A model generated the notes under the pieces. It saw nothing but the letters and a program-made list of their open reading frames with translations, was not told where the DNA came from and did no database searches. This document shows, piece after piece, positions 7,805-17,154 of a stretch of DNA of 64,000 nucleotides; position 1 is the first letter of the stretch; every line of letters starts with the position of its first letter. Location of the stretch: positions 62,001 through 126,000 of the forward strand of contig NZ_FOKG01000003.1 of NCBI RefSeq assembly GCF_900111885.1, written 5' to 3'. The translations under genes and the position numbers were made by a program. Origin of the DNA: Amycolatopsis marina. Lineage in GTDB: Bacteria > Actinomycetota > Actinomycetes > Mycobacteriales > Pseudonocardiaceae.

Positions 7805-9139
7805 TTAGGAAAAGCGGCGAAAGACCGGCCGTACCGGCCTGCCTCCGGTCCACGCCAAGGGATCCTCCGCGTCCAGCGCCTTGCGGTACGTCGCGCAGGC
7901 CTGCGCGACCACCTCCACCGTCCGGTCGATGTCCTCCTCGCTCAGCGCGCTGCTGACCACGAAGGACGGACCGAGGACACCACCGGCTACGAGCTGGCGC
8001 AGGAAAAGGGTGCGGTACTCCTGCGAGGGCCGCAGTTCTCCGTCCAACGTGGCGAAGACCAGGTTGGACGCCCGGCCGCGGACAACGACGTGCTCGCCGA
8101 CGCCCATGCCGGCGGCGACCTCCCTGACCCCGGCGGCCAGCCGTTCACCGAGTGCGTGCAGGCGCGCCGTGATGCCTTCCTCCAGATAAGTCCGCAGGAC
8201 CGCCATGGCCGCGGCCAGCGAGTGCGTTTCCGCGCCATGGGTCGTGGACAGCAGGAAAACCCGTTCCCTCGAATCCCGCAGACCGCCCTGTTCCAGCAGT
8301 GCCCGCCTGCCCGCCAAGGCCGAGACGGCGAACCCGTTGCCGAGCGCCTTGCCAAAGGTGGAGAGGTCGGGCACGACCCCGTACAGTCCCTGCGCACCCG
8401 CCTCGGACCAGCGGAACCCGGTGATCATCTCGTCGAAGATCAGCACACATCCGAAGCGGTCGGCCAGCGATCGCAGACCCGCCAGGTAGCCGGGCGGAGG
8501 CTCCTGCTGCCCTGCGGCCTCCAGCATCAGGCAGGCCACCTGACCATCGTGCTCGCGCAGCAGCGCCTCGGTGGCCGCCAGGTCGCCGTAGGGAAAGTTG
8601 ACCGTGAGTTCCGTGGTCCGCCCGGGAATCCCCGCGGGCATCGGGGTGGTCCCGATGAACCAGTCGTCGGTGGAGAAGAACGGCTGGTCCCCGCAGATCG
8701 CCACCAGCGGGCGGCCGGTCGCCGCGCGGGCGAGCCGGACGGCGGCGGTGGTCACATCCGAACCGTTCTTCGCGAACTTCACCATCTCCGCGGTCGGCAC
8801 GGTCGCCAGGAACTGTTCCGCCGCATCGAGTTCGAGGATGCTCGGGCGGACGAAGTTCGCGCCCCTTCCGAGTTCACGACGTACCGCTTCGAGCACCCTG
8901 GGGTGGGCGTGGCCCAGGCTGACCGACCGCAGTCCCGAGCCGTACTCGATATAGGAGTTGCCATCGATGTCCCATACGTGCGCCCCGTGCCCGTGGGAGA
9001 TGACCGGCGCCATACCGTCGGGGTACTGGTCATCCCCTTTCGCGTAGGTGTGCGCACCGCCGGGGATCAGCTCGTGCAGGCGGGCGTTCGCCGCCGTCGA
9101 ACGGGGCAGTGTCGAATCGGGACGGTCCGGGACCGTCAT
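7805..9139 (-). CDS. PLP-dependent aminotransferase, glutamate-1-semialdehyde mutase type
   Basis: This 444-residue class III aminotransferase resembles HemL. The PLP-binding Lys is Lys264 in STFGKALGNGF, preceded by IFDEMITGF with Asp236 contacting the pyridine nitrogen. The N-terminus LHELIPGGAHTYAKG is typical of HemL-like enzymes in sugar or secondary-metabolite clusters. Position at the end of a glycan operon makes sugar or side-chain transamination more likely than tetrapyrrole synthesis, though that is inference. The ATG at 9139 overlaps the stop of the epimerase gene (ATGA). A much longer in-frame reading through the epimerase region is a shadow. Confidence 0.82.
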   Translation of the reverse strand: MTVPDRPDSTLPRSTAANARLHELIPGGAHTYAKGDDQYPDGMAPVISHGHGAHVWDIDGNSYIEYGSGLRSVSLGHAHPRVLEAVRRELGRGANFVRPSILELDAAEQFLATVPTAEMVKFAKNGSDVTTAAVRLARAATGRPLVAICGDQPFFSTDDWFIGTTPMPAGIPGRTTELTVNFPYGDLAATEALLREHDGQVACLMLEAAGQQEPPPGYLAGLRSLADRFGCVLIFDEMITGFRWSEAGAQGLYGVVPDLSTFGKALGNGFAVSALAGRRALLEQGGLRDSRERVFLLSTTHGAETHSLAAAMAVLRTYLEEGITARLHALGERLAAGVREVAAGMGVGEHVVVRGRASNLVFATLDGELRPSQEYRTLFLRQLVAGGVLGPSFVVSSALSEEDIDRTVEVVAQACATYRKALDAEDPLAWTGGRPVRPVFRRFS

Positions 9140-9714
9140 GGCGACACCTCGGCGGTGACGAATTCGCGCCGCAGCCGGTCCAGCACGTCCGCCAGGGAGG
9201 GCGCCTGCCTGTCCCGCTCCGACATCATCGAGACGGGCAGCGGCCACGGAATGGCGAGTTCTGGATCGGCCCAGGAGATCGTGACGTCCTCGGCGGGGTC
9301 GTGGGGTCTGTCGATCCGGTAGGACACGTCGGCTGGATCGGTCAGTGCCTGGAAGCCGTGGGCACAGCCTGCGGGGACATAGAGCGTGACCTGGGTCTGC
9401 CCGGACAGCTCGAAGTACTCCTTGTTGAGGTAGGTCGGCGAGTCCGGGCGCAGGTCGACGACGACGTCGAACACCTCGCCTGCCGAACAGCGCACGAGTT
9501 TCGCCTCCCCCGCACCTGATCGCAGGTGCATTCCGCGCAGTACCCCCAGGGCCGAGCGCGACAGCGAATCCTGCACGAAGCCGTCCGGGTCGATCCCCAC
9601 CGACCGCACCACCTCCCGGTCGAAGGTGCGGGCGAAGAAGCCGCGCTCGTCGGCGTGCGGCGCGGGCTCGAAGAGATAGGCGCCCGCGATCGCCGGGACT
9701 TCGGTCACGTTCAT
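9136..9714 (-). CDS. dTDP-4-dehydrorhamnose 3,5-epimerase-like protein
   Basis: This 192-residue cupin matches RmlC. His63 in RGMHLR is the expected catalytic base, with Tyr132 in VSYRI and Asp150 in WADPELAIPWP as the other conserved active-site residues. It epimerises C3 and/or C5 of a 4-keto-6-deoxy nucleotide sugar. No RmlA, RmlB or RmlD sits next to it, so it probably acts on a cluster-specific sugar or uses a precursor made elsewhere. The ATG at 9714 overlaps the stop of the pyruvyl transferase gene; an in-frame start 54 bp upstream is unlikely. Confidence 0.82.
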   Translation of the reverse strand: MNVTEVPAIAGAYLFEPAPHADERGFFARTFDREVVRSVGIDPDGFVQDSLSRSALGVLRGMHLRSGAGEAKLVRCSAGEVFDVVVDLRPDSPTYLNKEYFELSGQTQVTLYVPAGCAHGFQALTDPADVSYRIDRPHDPAEDVTISWADPELAIPWPLPVSMMSERDRQAPSLADVLDRLRREFVTAEVSP

Positions 9715-10943
9715 CGTGCCTCCTCGACCTGGAAAGTTCCTTCGGTTCCGGGAAAGAGCCGCTCGCACAGGTCCCGAAACTGCCGCTCGAGTTCACGGGA
9801 GTACTCGGCGCCGCGCTCCAGCATTCCGCGCCGCAACTGCTCGCGCTGCTTCTCCAGCACATCGAGCTGCTTCATCAGCAGCTCGACGTCGACCGCCCGC
9901 GCGGACTGACAGAACTCGCCGAGACCCATGTCGATCATGATCTGGTCGCTTTTCGCCGAGTAGCTGATCGAGATCGTCGGCTTTCCGAGTTTCACGGCGC
10001 AGACGACGTTGTGATAGCGAGTGCCGACAACGGAGTCCACTGTGGTCATCTGCCGCATCAACTCCGGGAGCGAGGTCACCGGCTCCGCGATCACCCGGGC
10101 AGAGTCCGTTTCGGACCTGGTGCGACACACGTCGCCCAGGATCTCCGCCACGACCACCTCGTCCACCCGGTCGCCGGTGAACAACCGGACCCCGTGGCCC
10201 GCGTCCAGCAGCCGGTGCACGAACCGCACCATCGCGTCGGCGTAGTTCGAGCGGATCTCCCCCGCGTGTTCCCGGTCGTCGTTGCCACCATGGAAGTCCA
10301 TGACGCCGACACCGATCGTCCCCGGCTCGGGAGACGTCGGCTCCGGTGCGGGTAGCGCGTACACGAGGTCGGGGTAGACCAGGTCCCGGGAGGTGTCCAC
10401 ACCCATCTCGCGCATGGCTTGCCGGGACAGTGCGTCGCGGAACGAGCGGTAGTAGGCCAGCCGCGCGGACGAGGTGGACAGCCACCGGGTGAGTCGCTGG
10501 CCGATGACGTTGGCGCCGACATTGACGAGGGCGACCCTTGTTCCGACCAACTTGCCCGACGCGCACAGCAGGAACAGAGCGTAGGGAAAACCCCATGGCC
10601 GCAACGGAAGCGTCGTCTCCAGCACGCCCATCCCCGGCACGATGACGACGTCGAAGCGCCGGGTCCAGCGCACTGTCCTGGCCAGGTCGGCGATCTTGCC
10701 GACGACCTTGAGCGCCGACGCCGCAATATTGGAAGTCGGCCGCGGCCGGGCGTCGTACCAGTGCAGCTGGGTGGCCGGAATCGCGAACCGGCGGGTCACC
10801 TCCTCCGGCTCCGGGCAGAGGCAGTCGAAAACCGCGTCCGGGTACTGCCCGCGCAGGTGACTGAGAACGGCGTCGAGCGAACCGTCGTTACCCATGTTCC
10901 CCGAACCGAACAACCCGAACAGCCCGATTCTCGGTCCGGTCAC
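9711..10943 (-). CDS. Polysaccharide pyruvyl transferase family protein
   Basis: The 410-residue protein starts GPRIGLFGLFGSGNMGNDGSLDA, matching the N-terminus of polysaccharide pyruvyl transferases (CsaB/WcaK type). The family's C-terminal half is also recognisable: VVGTRYHNVVCAVKLGKP with the conserved His and SISYSAKSDQIM. Such enzymes add ketal-pyruvate from PEP to glycan hydroxyls, making the polymer acidic. The GTG at 10943 overlaps the GT2 stop (GTGA). The last 60 residues are charged and possibly coiled. The acceptor sugar cannot be read from sequence. Confidence 0.85.
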   Translation of the reverse strand: MTGPRIGLFGLFGSGNMGNDGSLDAVLSHLRGQYPDAVFDCLCPEPEEVTRRFAIPATQLHWYDARPRPTSNIAASALKVVGKIADLARTVRWTRRFDVVIVPGMGVLETTLPLRPWGFPYALFLLCASGKLVGTRVALVNVGANVIGQRLTRWLSTSSARLAYYRSFRDALSRQAMREMGVDTSRDLVYPDLVYALPAPEPTSPEPGTIGVGVMDFHGGNDDREHAGEIRSNYADAMVRFVHRLLDAGHGVRLFTGDRVDEVVVAEILGDVCRTRSETDSARVIAEPVTSLPELMRQMTTVDSVVGTRYHNVVCAVKLGKPTISISYSAKSDQIMIDMGLGEFCQSARAVDVELLMKQLDVLEKQREQLRRGMLERGAEYSRELERQFRDLCERLFPGTEGTFQVEEAR

Positions 10944-11893
10944 GAGGTCCGCCTGTGCCTGCCGGGGACGACCGCGTCCACCGTCCCCGACAGGGAGTCG
11001 AGCTCGGCGGGGGCAGCGGGTTCGGGCACCGCGTCCCTTCGCCACGGCACGGCCCTGCTCACCAGCCACTGCGCGAGGTAGCGGTAGCACTCGCGACGCT
11101 GCGCCGAGGTCAGCGGCGCTCGCCGGATCGTGCCGATGAATCCGAGCACGTACTCACCGAGCAGCCGGACGGTCGGGTGCCGGACCGGGTCCGCCCGCCG
11201 GGGGTCGAGGTTGGCACAGCGGCTGCGTTTGGTCGGATTCGCGCGCTCGGCCCGGGTGGGGTGATCGCGGCGGAAATACAGGAGTTCGGGGACCTGGTGG
11301 AACCGGCCGTGCAGCGCGATCTCGGCGACGATCGTCCGGTCGGCGTGGTGGTAGCTGTCGTGCGGTGCGACCCGGCGCAGTGCGTCCGCGCGAATGACCC
11401 CGTAGAAGTCGTCGCCGCCCGGTGCGAAGAGCAGGCTCCGGAAGCGCTCCGGCGCGTGTGGTGAGTCAGTGGCCATGCTGTAGTCGAACGGCTCGGTCAC
11501 CGCACCGGTGTTGTCGATGATGGCGTTCCAGGAGTGGGCGAGCACCACCTCCGGATCCGCGTCGAGCGTTTCGACACAGCGGCGCAACAGCTCCCGGCCG
11601 TACAGGTCGTCGTGGGAGGCCCACTTGAAGTACTCCCCCTTCGCCTCGGTGAAGACGAAGTTGTGGTTCGGTGCCGCCCCGATGTTCTTCGGCAGCCGGA
11701 TATAGCGGATTCGGGAGTCCTCCTCGGCATACCGGCGGCAGATGCTCTCCGTCTCGTCGGTCGAGGCGTTGTCGGAGATGATCAGCTCGAAATCGCGGAA
11801 GCTCTGACCGAGCAGGGCGTCGAGCGCCTCGGCGAGGTACTCCGCTCCGTTGTAGACGGGGAGCCCGATACTCAGTCGCGGGACGTCGGTCAT
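10940..11893 (-). CDS. Family 2 glycosyltransferase
   Basis: This is a 317-residue GT-A glycosyltransferase. It opens with LSIGLPVYNGAEYLAEALDALL, the standard GT2 start, followed by IISDNASTDET for nucleotide binding and a KWASHDDLYG segment in the metal-binding position. No membrane helix is obvious, so it should work on the cytoplasmic side of the membrane, extending a lipid-linked oligosaccharide that the neighbouring flippase would export. The ATG at 11893 lies 7 bp after the flippase stop. Confidence 0.85.
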   Translation of the reverse strand: MTDVPRLSIGLPVYNGAEYLAEALDALLGQSFRDFELIISDNASTDETESICRRYAEEDSRIRYIRLPKNIGAAPNHNFVFTEAKGEYFKWASHDDLYGRELLRRCVETLDADPEVVLAHSWNAIIDNTGAVTEPFDYSMATDSPHAPERFRSLLFAPGGDDFYGVIRADALRRVAPHDSYHHADRTIVAEIALHGRFHQVPELLYFRRDHPTRAERANPTKRSRCANLDPRRADPVRHPTVRLLGEYVLGFIGTIRRAPLTSAQRRECYRYLAQWLVSRAVPWRRDAVPEPAAPAELDSLSGTVDAVVPGRHRRTS

Positions 11894-11900
11894 GGTGTCC

Positions 11901-13262
11901 TCATCTCGTGAACTCTTCGGTTTCTTCGAGCGATTCGTCGGACGTCGCATGGATGCCTGCCTGGTGCTCGCGGTGCGCGACCCGCAGTTGTCCCCACCAG
12001 ATGGCGGCGCCGCACCACATGGCGATCGCGGAACCCCAGCTCGCCCCGAGCGCACCTGCGATGGTGGCGCCCGCGAGCCCGCCGCCGAGGTACCCCGCCG
12101 ACGCGATCAGCTGGGAGCGCAGGCTGCGCCGTGCCGCACCGAGCGCACGCAGACCCGAAGCCGCTCCCGCGACCAGTCCGGCCCCCGTGACCGACAGCGT
12201 GACCGGAAGGATCAGCGCGGAAGCGGGTTCCCAGACCGAGTCCAGCACGAACTCGCCCGCGATGTCCGGCACGAGCAGCAGCGCGCAGCCCCAGACCAAC
12301 GCCGCCGCGGCCTGGCTGCCACCCAGCACGAGGCAGAACTTCGGGAGCCGGTGCGGTGAGCGCCGCAGGACCCGCGCTGCCTCGGGAACCGCGACCAGGC
12401 TGAGGCCCATCAGCACGGCGAGGAACGGGCCGAGCAACAGTTCGGCTCCCCGGATCGCGCCGACCTCGCTGAGGCCGGCGATCGCGCCGAGGCCGTACAT
12501 CCGCAACTGGGAGGCGCCACTGTTGCTGACGTTCTCCACGAGATAGCGCGGACCGAGGTCCCGCTGCTGACGCAGCCACACTGCCGCCTGCACGCCGGCC
12601 GGAACGACACCGGACTGCAGGTACCCGAACCCGGCCGCGACGCCGCCGGAAACGCCCCAGGCCAGCACGAACCAGAAGACGCTTCCCTGCTGGGCGGCGA
12701 GCACCAGTGCGGGAATCAGCGCAGCGCCCCAGACGACGTCGTTGACGAACGCCTTGCGCCCCTGTCCCGCTGCGAAGAAGGCAAAACGCCAGCTGTCCTG
12801 CAACAGCAGCATGGGGAACACGAGACCGAGCGCGACGAACGCGGCACCGAGCCCACCGCCGATGGCCAGTCCTGCGAGCACACTGACCACTCCGGACACG
12901 AGGCCGATGAGCAGGGCCGTGCCGGAGGACCTGGCCACCGCCGCGCGCCAGGCTGCGGGCGAGACCCCGCTGAACCGGACGACCAGTGGGTCGGTGGTGA
13001 GCCCCCGGGAAATGTTGAGCACCAGGCCGTAGGTCACCCAGGCAAGGGTGAAGACACCGAACTCGGTCACCCCGAGCGTGCGAGCCACATAGATGCCGAC
13101 GGCGAAGTTGGTCATGCTGGACACGGCCTGGTCGGCCAGTCCCCAGCTGATCCGCCCCGCCACCGCACGCATCGCCGTCGAAGACCCGGCCGCACGATGT
13201 CTGCCGGCCTGCCTTGGCGGCGGACCGGGCGCCTCGGGTCCCGCGTGACGACCGTGGCTCAC
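11901..13262 (-). CDS. Polysaccharide flippase (Wzx/MOP superfamily)
   Basis: The 453-residue product has about twelve to fourteen hydrophobic helices and the pattern of Wzx-like oligosaccharide flippases: an early amphipathic helix (ISWGLADQAVSSMTNF), then IYVARTLGVTEFGVFTLAW. It would move the lipid-linked repeat unit across the membrane. The first 30 residues are polar and variable. The GTG at 13262 overlaps the upstream stop (GTGA). The charged C-terminal tail ends in a Glu-rich stretch (EESLEETEEF-like). Confidence 0.82.
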   Translation of the reverse strand: MSHGRHAGPEAPGPPPRQAGRHRAAGSSTAMRAVAGRISWGLADQAVSSMTNFAVGIYVARTLGVTEFGVFTLAWVTYGLVLNISRGLTTDPLVVRFSGVSPAAWRAAVARSSGTALLIGLVSGVVSVLAGLAIGGGLGAAFVALGLVFPMLLLQDSWRFAFFAAGQGRKAFVNDVVWGAALIPALVLAAQQGSVFWFVLAWGVSGGVAAGFGYLQSGVVPAGVQAAVWLRQQRDLGPRYLVENVSNSGASQLRMYGLGAIAGLSEVGAIRGAELLLGPFLAVLMGLSLVAVPEAARVLRRSPHRLPKFCLVLGGSQAAAALVWGCALLLVPDIAGEFVLDSVWEPASALILPVTLSVTGAGLVAGAASGLRALGAARRSLRSQLIASAGYLGGGLAGATIAGALGASWGSAIAMWCGAAIWWGQLRVAHREHQAGIHATSDESLEETEEFTR

Positions 13263-14539
13263 GTCCCGTCCGCCTCCTTGAGCAGCCCGGCATCCCGTAA
13301 TGCGTCGGCGGCGGCGACGACCGTGTCGAACGGCAGTTCGGCACGGTCGGCGACGTCGAGCAGGCTGTGCTCGCCGTCGGAGAGGTTGAGCACCCAGAGC
13401 ATCGCCAGCTGCGCCTGCTTCGCGTCGCTGCGCCCGCCGAGGGAGTCGTACAGTCCACGCCTGCCCAGCTGCGGTTCGCCGTAGGGGCTCAGGTTCACGT
13501 ACGTCCGGTTGCGGTCCAGGACGGCGAACGCCTCGCGGCAGGTCGCCAGCGTGTCCGACATCGACTCGGCCAAGACGAAGTCCGGGTTGTCGGCGGAGGT
13601 GTGGTACTCCGGGTACCCCGCATGCGGGGTACGGGTCAGCGATCCGACGCCGAGGTTGAACCCCGGTGAGCAGAACTGGCGTTCGTCATAGCCGTACGGC
13701 GAGAACCGGACGATCTCGTGTGGACGACCGCTGGCGCGCAGCAGGTGCCGCAGCACCCGGTCTATCTCGGCGTCCCCGCGCCTGCTCTGCTTGTAGGTCA
13801 AGGAACCGCGATCACCGGCGCAGGCCAGCACCAGCCCGTGCCGGATCCGGTCCACCCGCTCGAAGTTGCGAGCCAGCCAGGTGATGGAGCCGATGGTTCC
13901 AGGAACGAACAGGAACCGGTAGGTGTGGTGCGGTGCGGCCGCGGCCAGTTCACCCGCGAGCGCCGTCGCCACCGCGATGCCGGCCAGGTTGTCGTTGGCC
14001 AGCGCGGGGTGGCACACGTGGCAGGACACGATGACCTCGTCGGCGACCTGCCCGGGTACGACGTACTCGCCATAGGTCAGGTGCCCATCGCCGAGCGTGG
14101 AGTCGATGTGCACCTCGTAGTCCCCATCCGGCATCGCGTCCAGTGTGTTCTGCGCGAGGCAGAATCCCCAGTCCGGCGCGTAGTAGCTGGTTCGGTACGG
14201 AATCCACGAGGGATGCTCGGGCAGGGTGTGCAGGTGCGACCGCAGCTGTTGCAGCGTCATGGTCGCCGATACCGGCACGCTGTAACTGACCACGTGCAGG
14301 CTCGAGTCGGCGAAGTCCACCACCCGGTTGCCCGCGCTGTCGGCGATGTAGGCGTCGCGGATGTTCCATTCCTGCGGCACGGTCCAGTCGAGGACCGGTG
14401 TGCCGGTCGGCACCTCGTGCACCCGCAGCGGGATGTGCTCGGACAGGATCTCCAGTGTCCGGCGCACCCCGTCGCCGGTGATGCTCCGGCAGAGCGGATA
14501 CAGCCGCTCCACCAGTTCGTGCATCCGCGCGCCGTCCAT
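13259..14539 (-). CDS. DUF4910 aminopeptidase-like protein
   Basis: This 426-residue protein belongs to the DUF4910 family, M28-peptidase-like metalloenzymes often found in polysaccharide clusters. SCHVCHPALANDNLAG (residues 172-187) supplies the expected zinc-ligand His and Asp, EYHTSADN is a later conserved block, and the final 70 residues look like a winged helix (LLDVADRAELPFDTVVAAADALRDAGLL). Its role in glycan synthesis is unknown; amide or acyl hydrolysis on a modified sugar is a guess. The ATG at 14539 overlaps the epimerase stop by one base (TGATG). Confidence 0.75.
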   Translation of the reverse strand: MDGARMHELVERLYPLCRSITGDGVRRTLEILSEHIPLRVHEVPTGTPVLDWTVPQEWNIRDAYIADSAGNRVVDFADSSLHVVSYSVPVSATMTLQQLRSHLHTLPEHPSWIPYRTSYYAPDWGFCLAQNTLDAMPDGDYEVHIDSTLGDGHLTYGEYVVPGQVADEVIVSCHVCHPALANDNLAGIAVATALAGELAAAAPHHTYRFLFVPGTIGSITWLARNFERVDRIRHGLVLACAGDRGSLTYKQSRRGDAEIDRVLRHLLRASGRPHEIVRFSPYGYDERQFCSPGFNLGVGSLTRTPHAGYPEYHTSADNPDFVLAESMSDTLATCREAFAVLDRNRTYVNLSPYGEPQLGRRGLYDSLGGRSDAKQAQLAMLWVLNLSDGEHSLLDVADRAELPFDTVVAAADALRDAGLLKEADGT

Positions 14540-15561
14540 CAGCGGTGCCGCAGGGTCTCGTCGACCTCGCCCGCGGCCGTCCGGTCCTTCAGCCAGGCCA
14601 GCCGGGTGAACCGCTGATCGAAGCCGTCCTTGGTGAGGCCGAACCGCCGGTACGCCTCGGTCAGCTCCACCGCACCGTCCTTGACCGACCACTCGCAGTC
14701 GAACCCGGGAACTGCCGCGCGGAAGCGGGAGAAGTCCACTCTGTACGAGCGCGGGTCCGCTCCGGCCTCACCGGTGATCAGCAGCCGGGAACCGGGTACG
14801 GCCTCCACCACCTGGTCGGCGATCTGCGCGACCGTCACGTTGTTGCGTTCGGTGCCGATGTTGAACGCCCGGTCGTGCACGGTCTCCTTCGGAGCCGTCA
14901 GCGCGGCGGCGAAGGCCCGCGCGATATCGCCCGCGTGCACCAGAGGCCGCCACGGGGTGCCGTCGGAGAGCACGCGCACCTCACCGGCGAGGCAGGCGTG
15001 CCCGACCAGGTTGTTCAGCACGATGTCGGCCCGCAGGCGGGGTGAGAACCCGAAGGCGGTGGCGTTGCGCAGGAAGACCGGCGAGAAACCGTCGTCGGCC
15101 AGTTCGTGCAGATCGTCCTCGACCCGCACCTTCGACTCGGCGTACGGGGTGACCGGTCGCAGTGGCGCGTCCTCCCCCACCAGGCCGTCACCGCCGGAGG
15201 CGCCGTACACCGAGCAGGTCGAGGCGTACAGGAACCTGCGCACGCCCGCGTCCTTGGCGAGCCTGGCCAGCCGGACCGAGGCGCTGTGGTTGATGTCGTA
15301 GGTGAGTTCGGGAGCCAGCGCGCCGAGCGGGTCGTTGGACAGCGCGGCCAGGTGCACGACCGCGTCCACACCGGACAGATGTTCCGCGGTGACGTCGCGC
15401 AGATCCACCCGGTGTCCGGGCGGATCCGCGGGCGCGTCTCCGAGCACACATCCGGCGAACAGTCCGGAGTCGAGACCGGTGACCTCGTGGCCCTCCGCGG
15501 CGAGCACCGGAGCCATCACCGTGCCCAGGTAGCCCTGGTGCCCGGTCAGTAGCACACGCAT
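14539..15561 (-). CDS. NAD-dependent epimerase/dehydratase (SDR)
   Basis: This 340-residue extended SDR starts [12 protein letters not shown], a GxxGxxG dinucleotide site, and carries STCSVYG and YAESK (the Tyr-x-x-x-Lys catalytic pair). It should act on a nucleotide-linked sugar as 4-epimerase, dehydratase or reductase. It is first in the seven-gene, tightly overlapping leftward unit ending with the aminotransferase at 7805. The 79-bp gap before it (15562-15640) may contain a promoter, which would make the three genes upstream a separate unit. Confidence 0.85.
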   Translation of the reverse strand: MRVLLTGHQGYLGTVMAPVLAAEGHEVTGLDSGLFAGCVLGDAPADPPGHRVDLRDVTAEHLSGVDAVVHLAALSNDPLGALAPELTYDINHSASVRLARLAKDAGVRRFLYASTCSVYGASGGDGLVGEDAPLRPVTPYAESKVRVEDDLHELADDGFSPVFLRNATAFGFSPRLRADIVLNNLVGHACLAGEVRVLSDGTPWRPLVHAGDIARAFAAALTAPKETVHDRAFNIGTERNNVTVAQIADQVVEAVPGSRLLITGEAGADPRSYRVDFSRFRAAVPGFDCEWSVKDGAVELTEAYRRFGLTKDGFDQRFTRLAWLKDRTAAGEVDETLRHR

Positions 15562-15640
15562 GGTCTTTCATCCCTCCGAACGATGGTGCGGTGCCCCGTG
15601 TCATATTCAAAACTCGGGTTATTCAGGTCCGTAGCGTGCG

Positions 15641-16360
15641 TCACCGATGCGGTGAACCGCACCGACCGCTCGCACGGGCCTGTCGGCCCGCGGTCGCTGG
15701 GTCGTTCTGCATAATCCCTCCTAGATCGAGGACAGCCTTGGTCACGGAGAAGCCCTCCGCGTAGTGCGCGTGGCATTCGATGCCCCGGATGCGCGCGAGC
15801 CCGAGGAACGCCTCCCTGTCGTACCAGGGGCGATGCCGCTGCGAGGGGTAGTGCTCCTGCAGCAACCGCACCTTGTCCTCGGCGATGTCATCGGTGAGCG
15901 GCTGGTAGGCCACCGGCCTGCCGAGATCGCCGTCCCACTTGACTATCTCGTAGCCGAGCACGAGGTGGTCGCGGAACGCCGTGGGCACCAGGGTGGCGAG
16001 GCCCCGGTGATCCTGGTGCGCGTCCTCGGTACGGGGCGCGAGGACGAGATCCGGTTCCGTCCGTGACCGCAACTCCTCCAGCGCGTTCTTCGCCTCGTCC
16101 CAGTGGACCGGCAGCCGTCCGTCGGGCAGTTTCAGCACGCTGACTTCGAGGTCCGCGTTCGGACAGAAGGCGGCGAGCGCGGCGCGCTCCTCGTCCTCCC
16201 TTTCGGTCCCGCCGCCGGAGAGGACAAGCGCGTCCACCCGGATTCCCGGGCTGGCGGAGCACAGGGTGAGCAGCGTTCCGCCCGCACCGATCGCGATGTC
16301 GTCACAGTGGGCGCCGAGTGCGACGATGCGACTGACCCCGGTGGCCCGCAGCGCCAGCAT
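15641..16360 (-). CDS. PIG-L family N-deacetylase
   Basis: The 239-residue protein has the PIG-L zinc motif AHCDD (residues 17-21) and a later HQDH that completes the metal site, as in GlcNAc-PI deacetylase, MshB and related enzymes. It probably deacetylates an N-acetylamino sugar, exposing an amine that could be re-acylated. The ATG at 16360 overlaps the stop of the nucleotidyltransferase gene (TGATG), so the three genes C-methyltransferase, nucleotidyltransferase and PIG-L form one translationally coupled unit. Confidence 0.85.
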   Translation of the reverse strand: MLALRATGVSRIVALGAHCDDIAIGAGGTLLTLCSASPGIRVDALVLSGGGTEREDEERAALAAFCPNADLEVSVLKLPDGRLPVHWDEAKNALEELRSRTEPDLVLAPRTEDAHQDHRGLATLVPTAFRDHLVLGYEIVKWDGDLGRPVAYQPLTDDIAEDKVRLLQEHYPSQRHRPWYDREAFLGLARIRGIECHAHYAEGFSVTKAVLDLGGIMQNDPATAGRQARASGRCGSPHR

Positions 16361-17154
16361 CAGGCGCTCGCGACGGCGGTGCGTCGTTCCCAGAGCGCCC
16401 AGGGGCGGTCTCCCTTGGCATATCCCTCGTCCAGGGCGTAGCGCTCCTTGACCGTGTCGGTCGGCTTCCAGAAGCCCCGGTAGGGATAGGCCAGCAGCCT
16501 GCCGCGCTTGGCGAGTTCCGCGCAGCCGTCGGCGACGAGGTCACCGTTCTTCGGGATGTGGTCGAAGATCTCCTGGCGCAGCACGAAGTACCCGCCGTTC
16601 TCCCACAGCGGCATCTCGCTGACAGCGGTGATCGAGCCGACCAGCCCGCCCTCGTCCATCTCCACACAGTGGAACGACGACTGGGGCGGAACGACCATCA
16701 TCGACGCACCCGCTTCGGAGCTCTGGAACCGTTCGATCATCGCGGGCAGCGGCGCGTCGGTGAGCACGTCGGCGTAGTTGGCGAGGAACATCTCGTCGCC
16801 GTCGAGGTGCTCGCGCACGCGGCGCAGGCGCTCACCGATCGCGGACTCGATTCCCGTCTGGATGAAGGAGATCGACCAGTCGGAGATGTCGGTGGACAAC
16901 AGCCTGGTCCTGCCGCCGGAGAGCACGAAGTCGTTGGACGTCGTCTCCTCGTAGTTGAGGAAGAAGTCCTTGACGTGGTGCGCGCCGTAGCCGAGGCAGA
17001 GCACGAACTCGGTGTGCCCGAAGTGGGCGTAGTAACGCATGACGTGCCAGATCAACGGCCGTGGCCCGACCATCTGCATCGGCTTCGGCACGTCCGACTG
17101 GGTTCCGCCACGCATGCGCATGCCGTACCCGCCACAGAAGAGGACGACCTTCAT
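16360..17154 (-). CDS. Sugar-1-phosphate nucleotidyltransferase (RfbF-like)
   Basis: This 264-residue protein resembles glucose-1-phosphate cytidylyltransferase (RfbF). It starts VVLFCGGYGMRMRGGT, followed by KPMQMVGPRPLIWH, then NYADVLTD with the metal-binding Asp. It should activate a sugar as a CDP (or other NDP) derivative, the first step toward a deoxysugar. The cytidylyl specificity is inferred from the overall pattern (VMRYYAHFGH, NYEETTSNDF). The ATG at 17154 overlaps the methyltransferase stop codon. Confidence 0.82.
   Translation of the reverse strand: MKVVLFCGGYGMRMRGGTQSDVPKPMQMVGPRPLIWHVMRYYAHFGHTEFVLCLGYGAHHVKDFFLNYEETTSNDFVLSGGRTRLLSTDISDWSISFIQTGIESAIGERLRRVREHLDGDEMFLANYADVLTDAPLPAMIERFQSSEAGASMMVVPPQSSFHCVEMDEGGLVGSITAVSEMPLWENGGYFVLRQEIFDHIPKNGDLVADGCAELAKRGRLLAYPYRGFWKPTDTVKERYALDEGYAKGDRPWALWERRTAVASA

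Noticed and set aside
7805..9862. A 685-codon frame that would fuse an upstream domain to the aminotransferase
   Set aside because: The extra part is out of frame with the RmlC gene it covers; the ATG at 9139 overlaps the RmlC stop codon and gives the family N-terminus.
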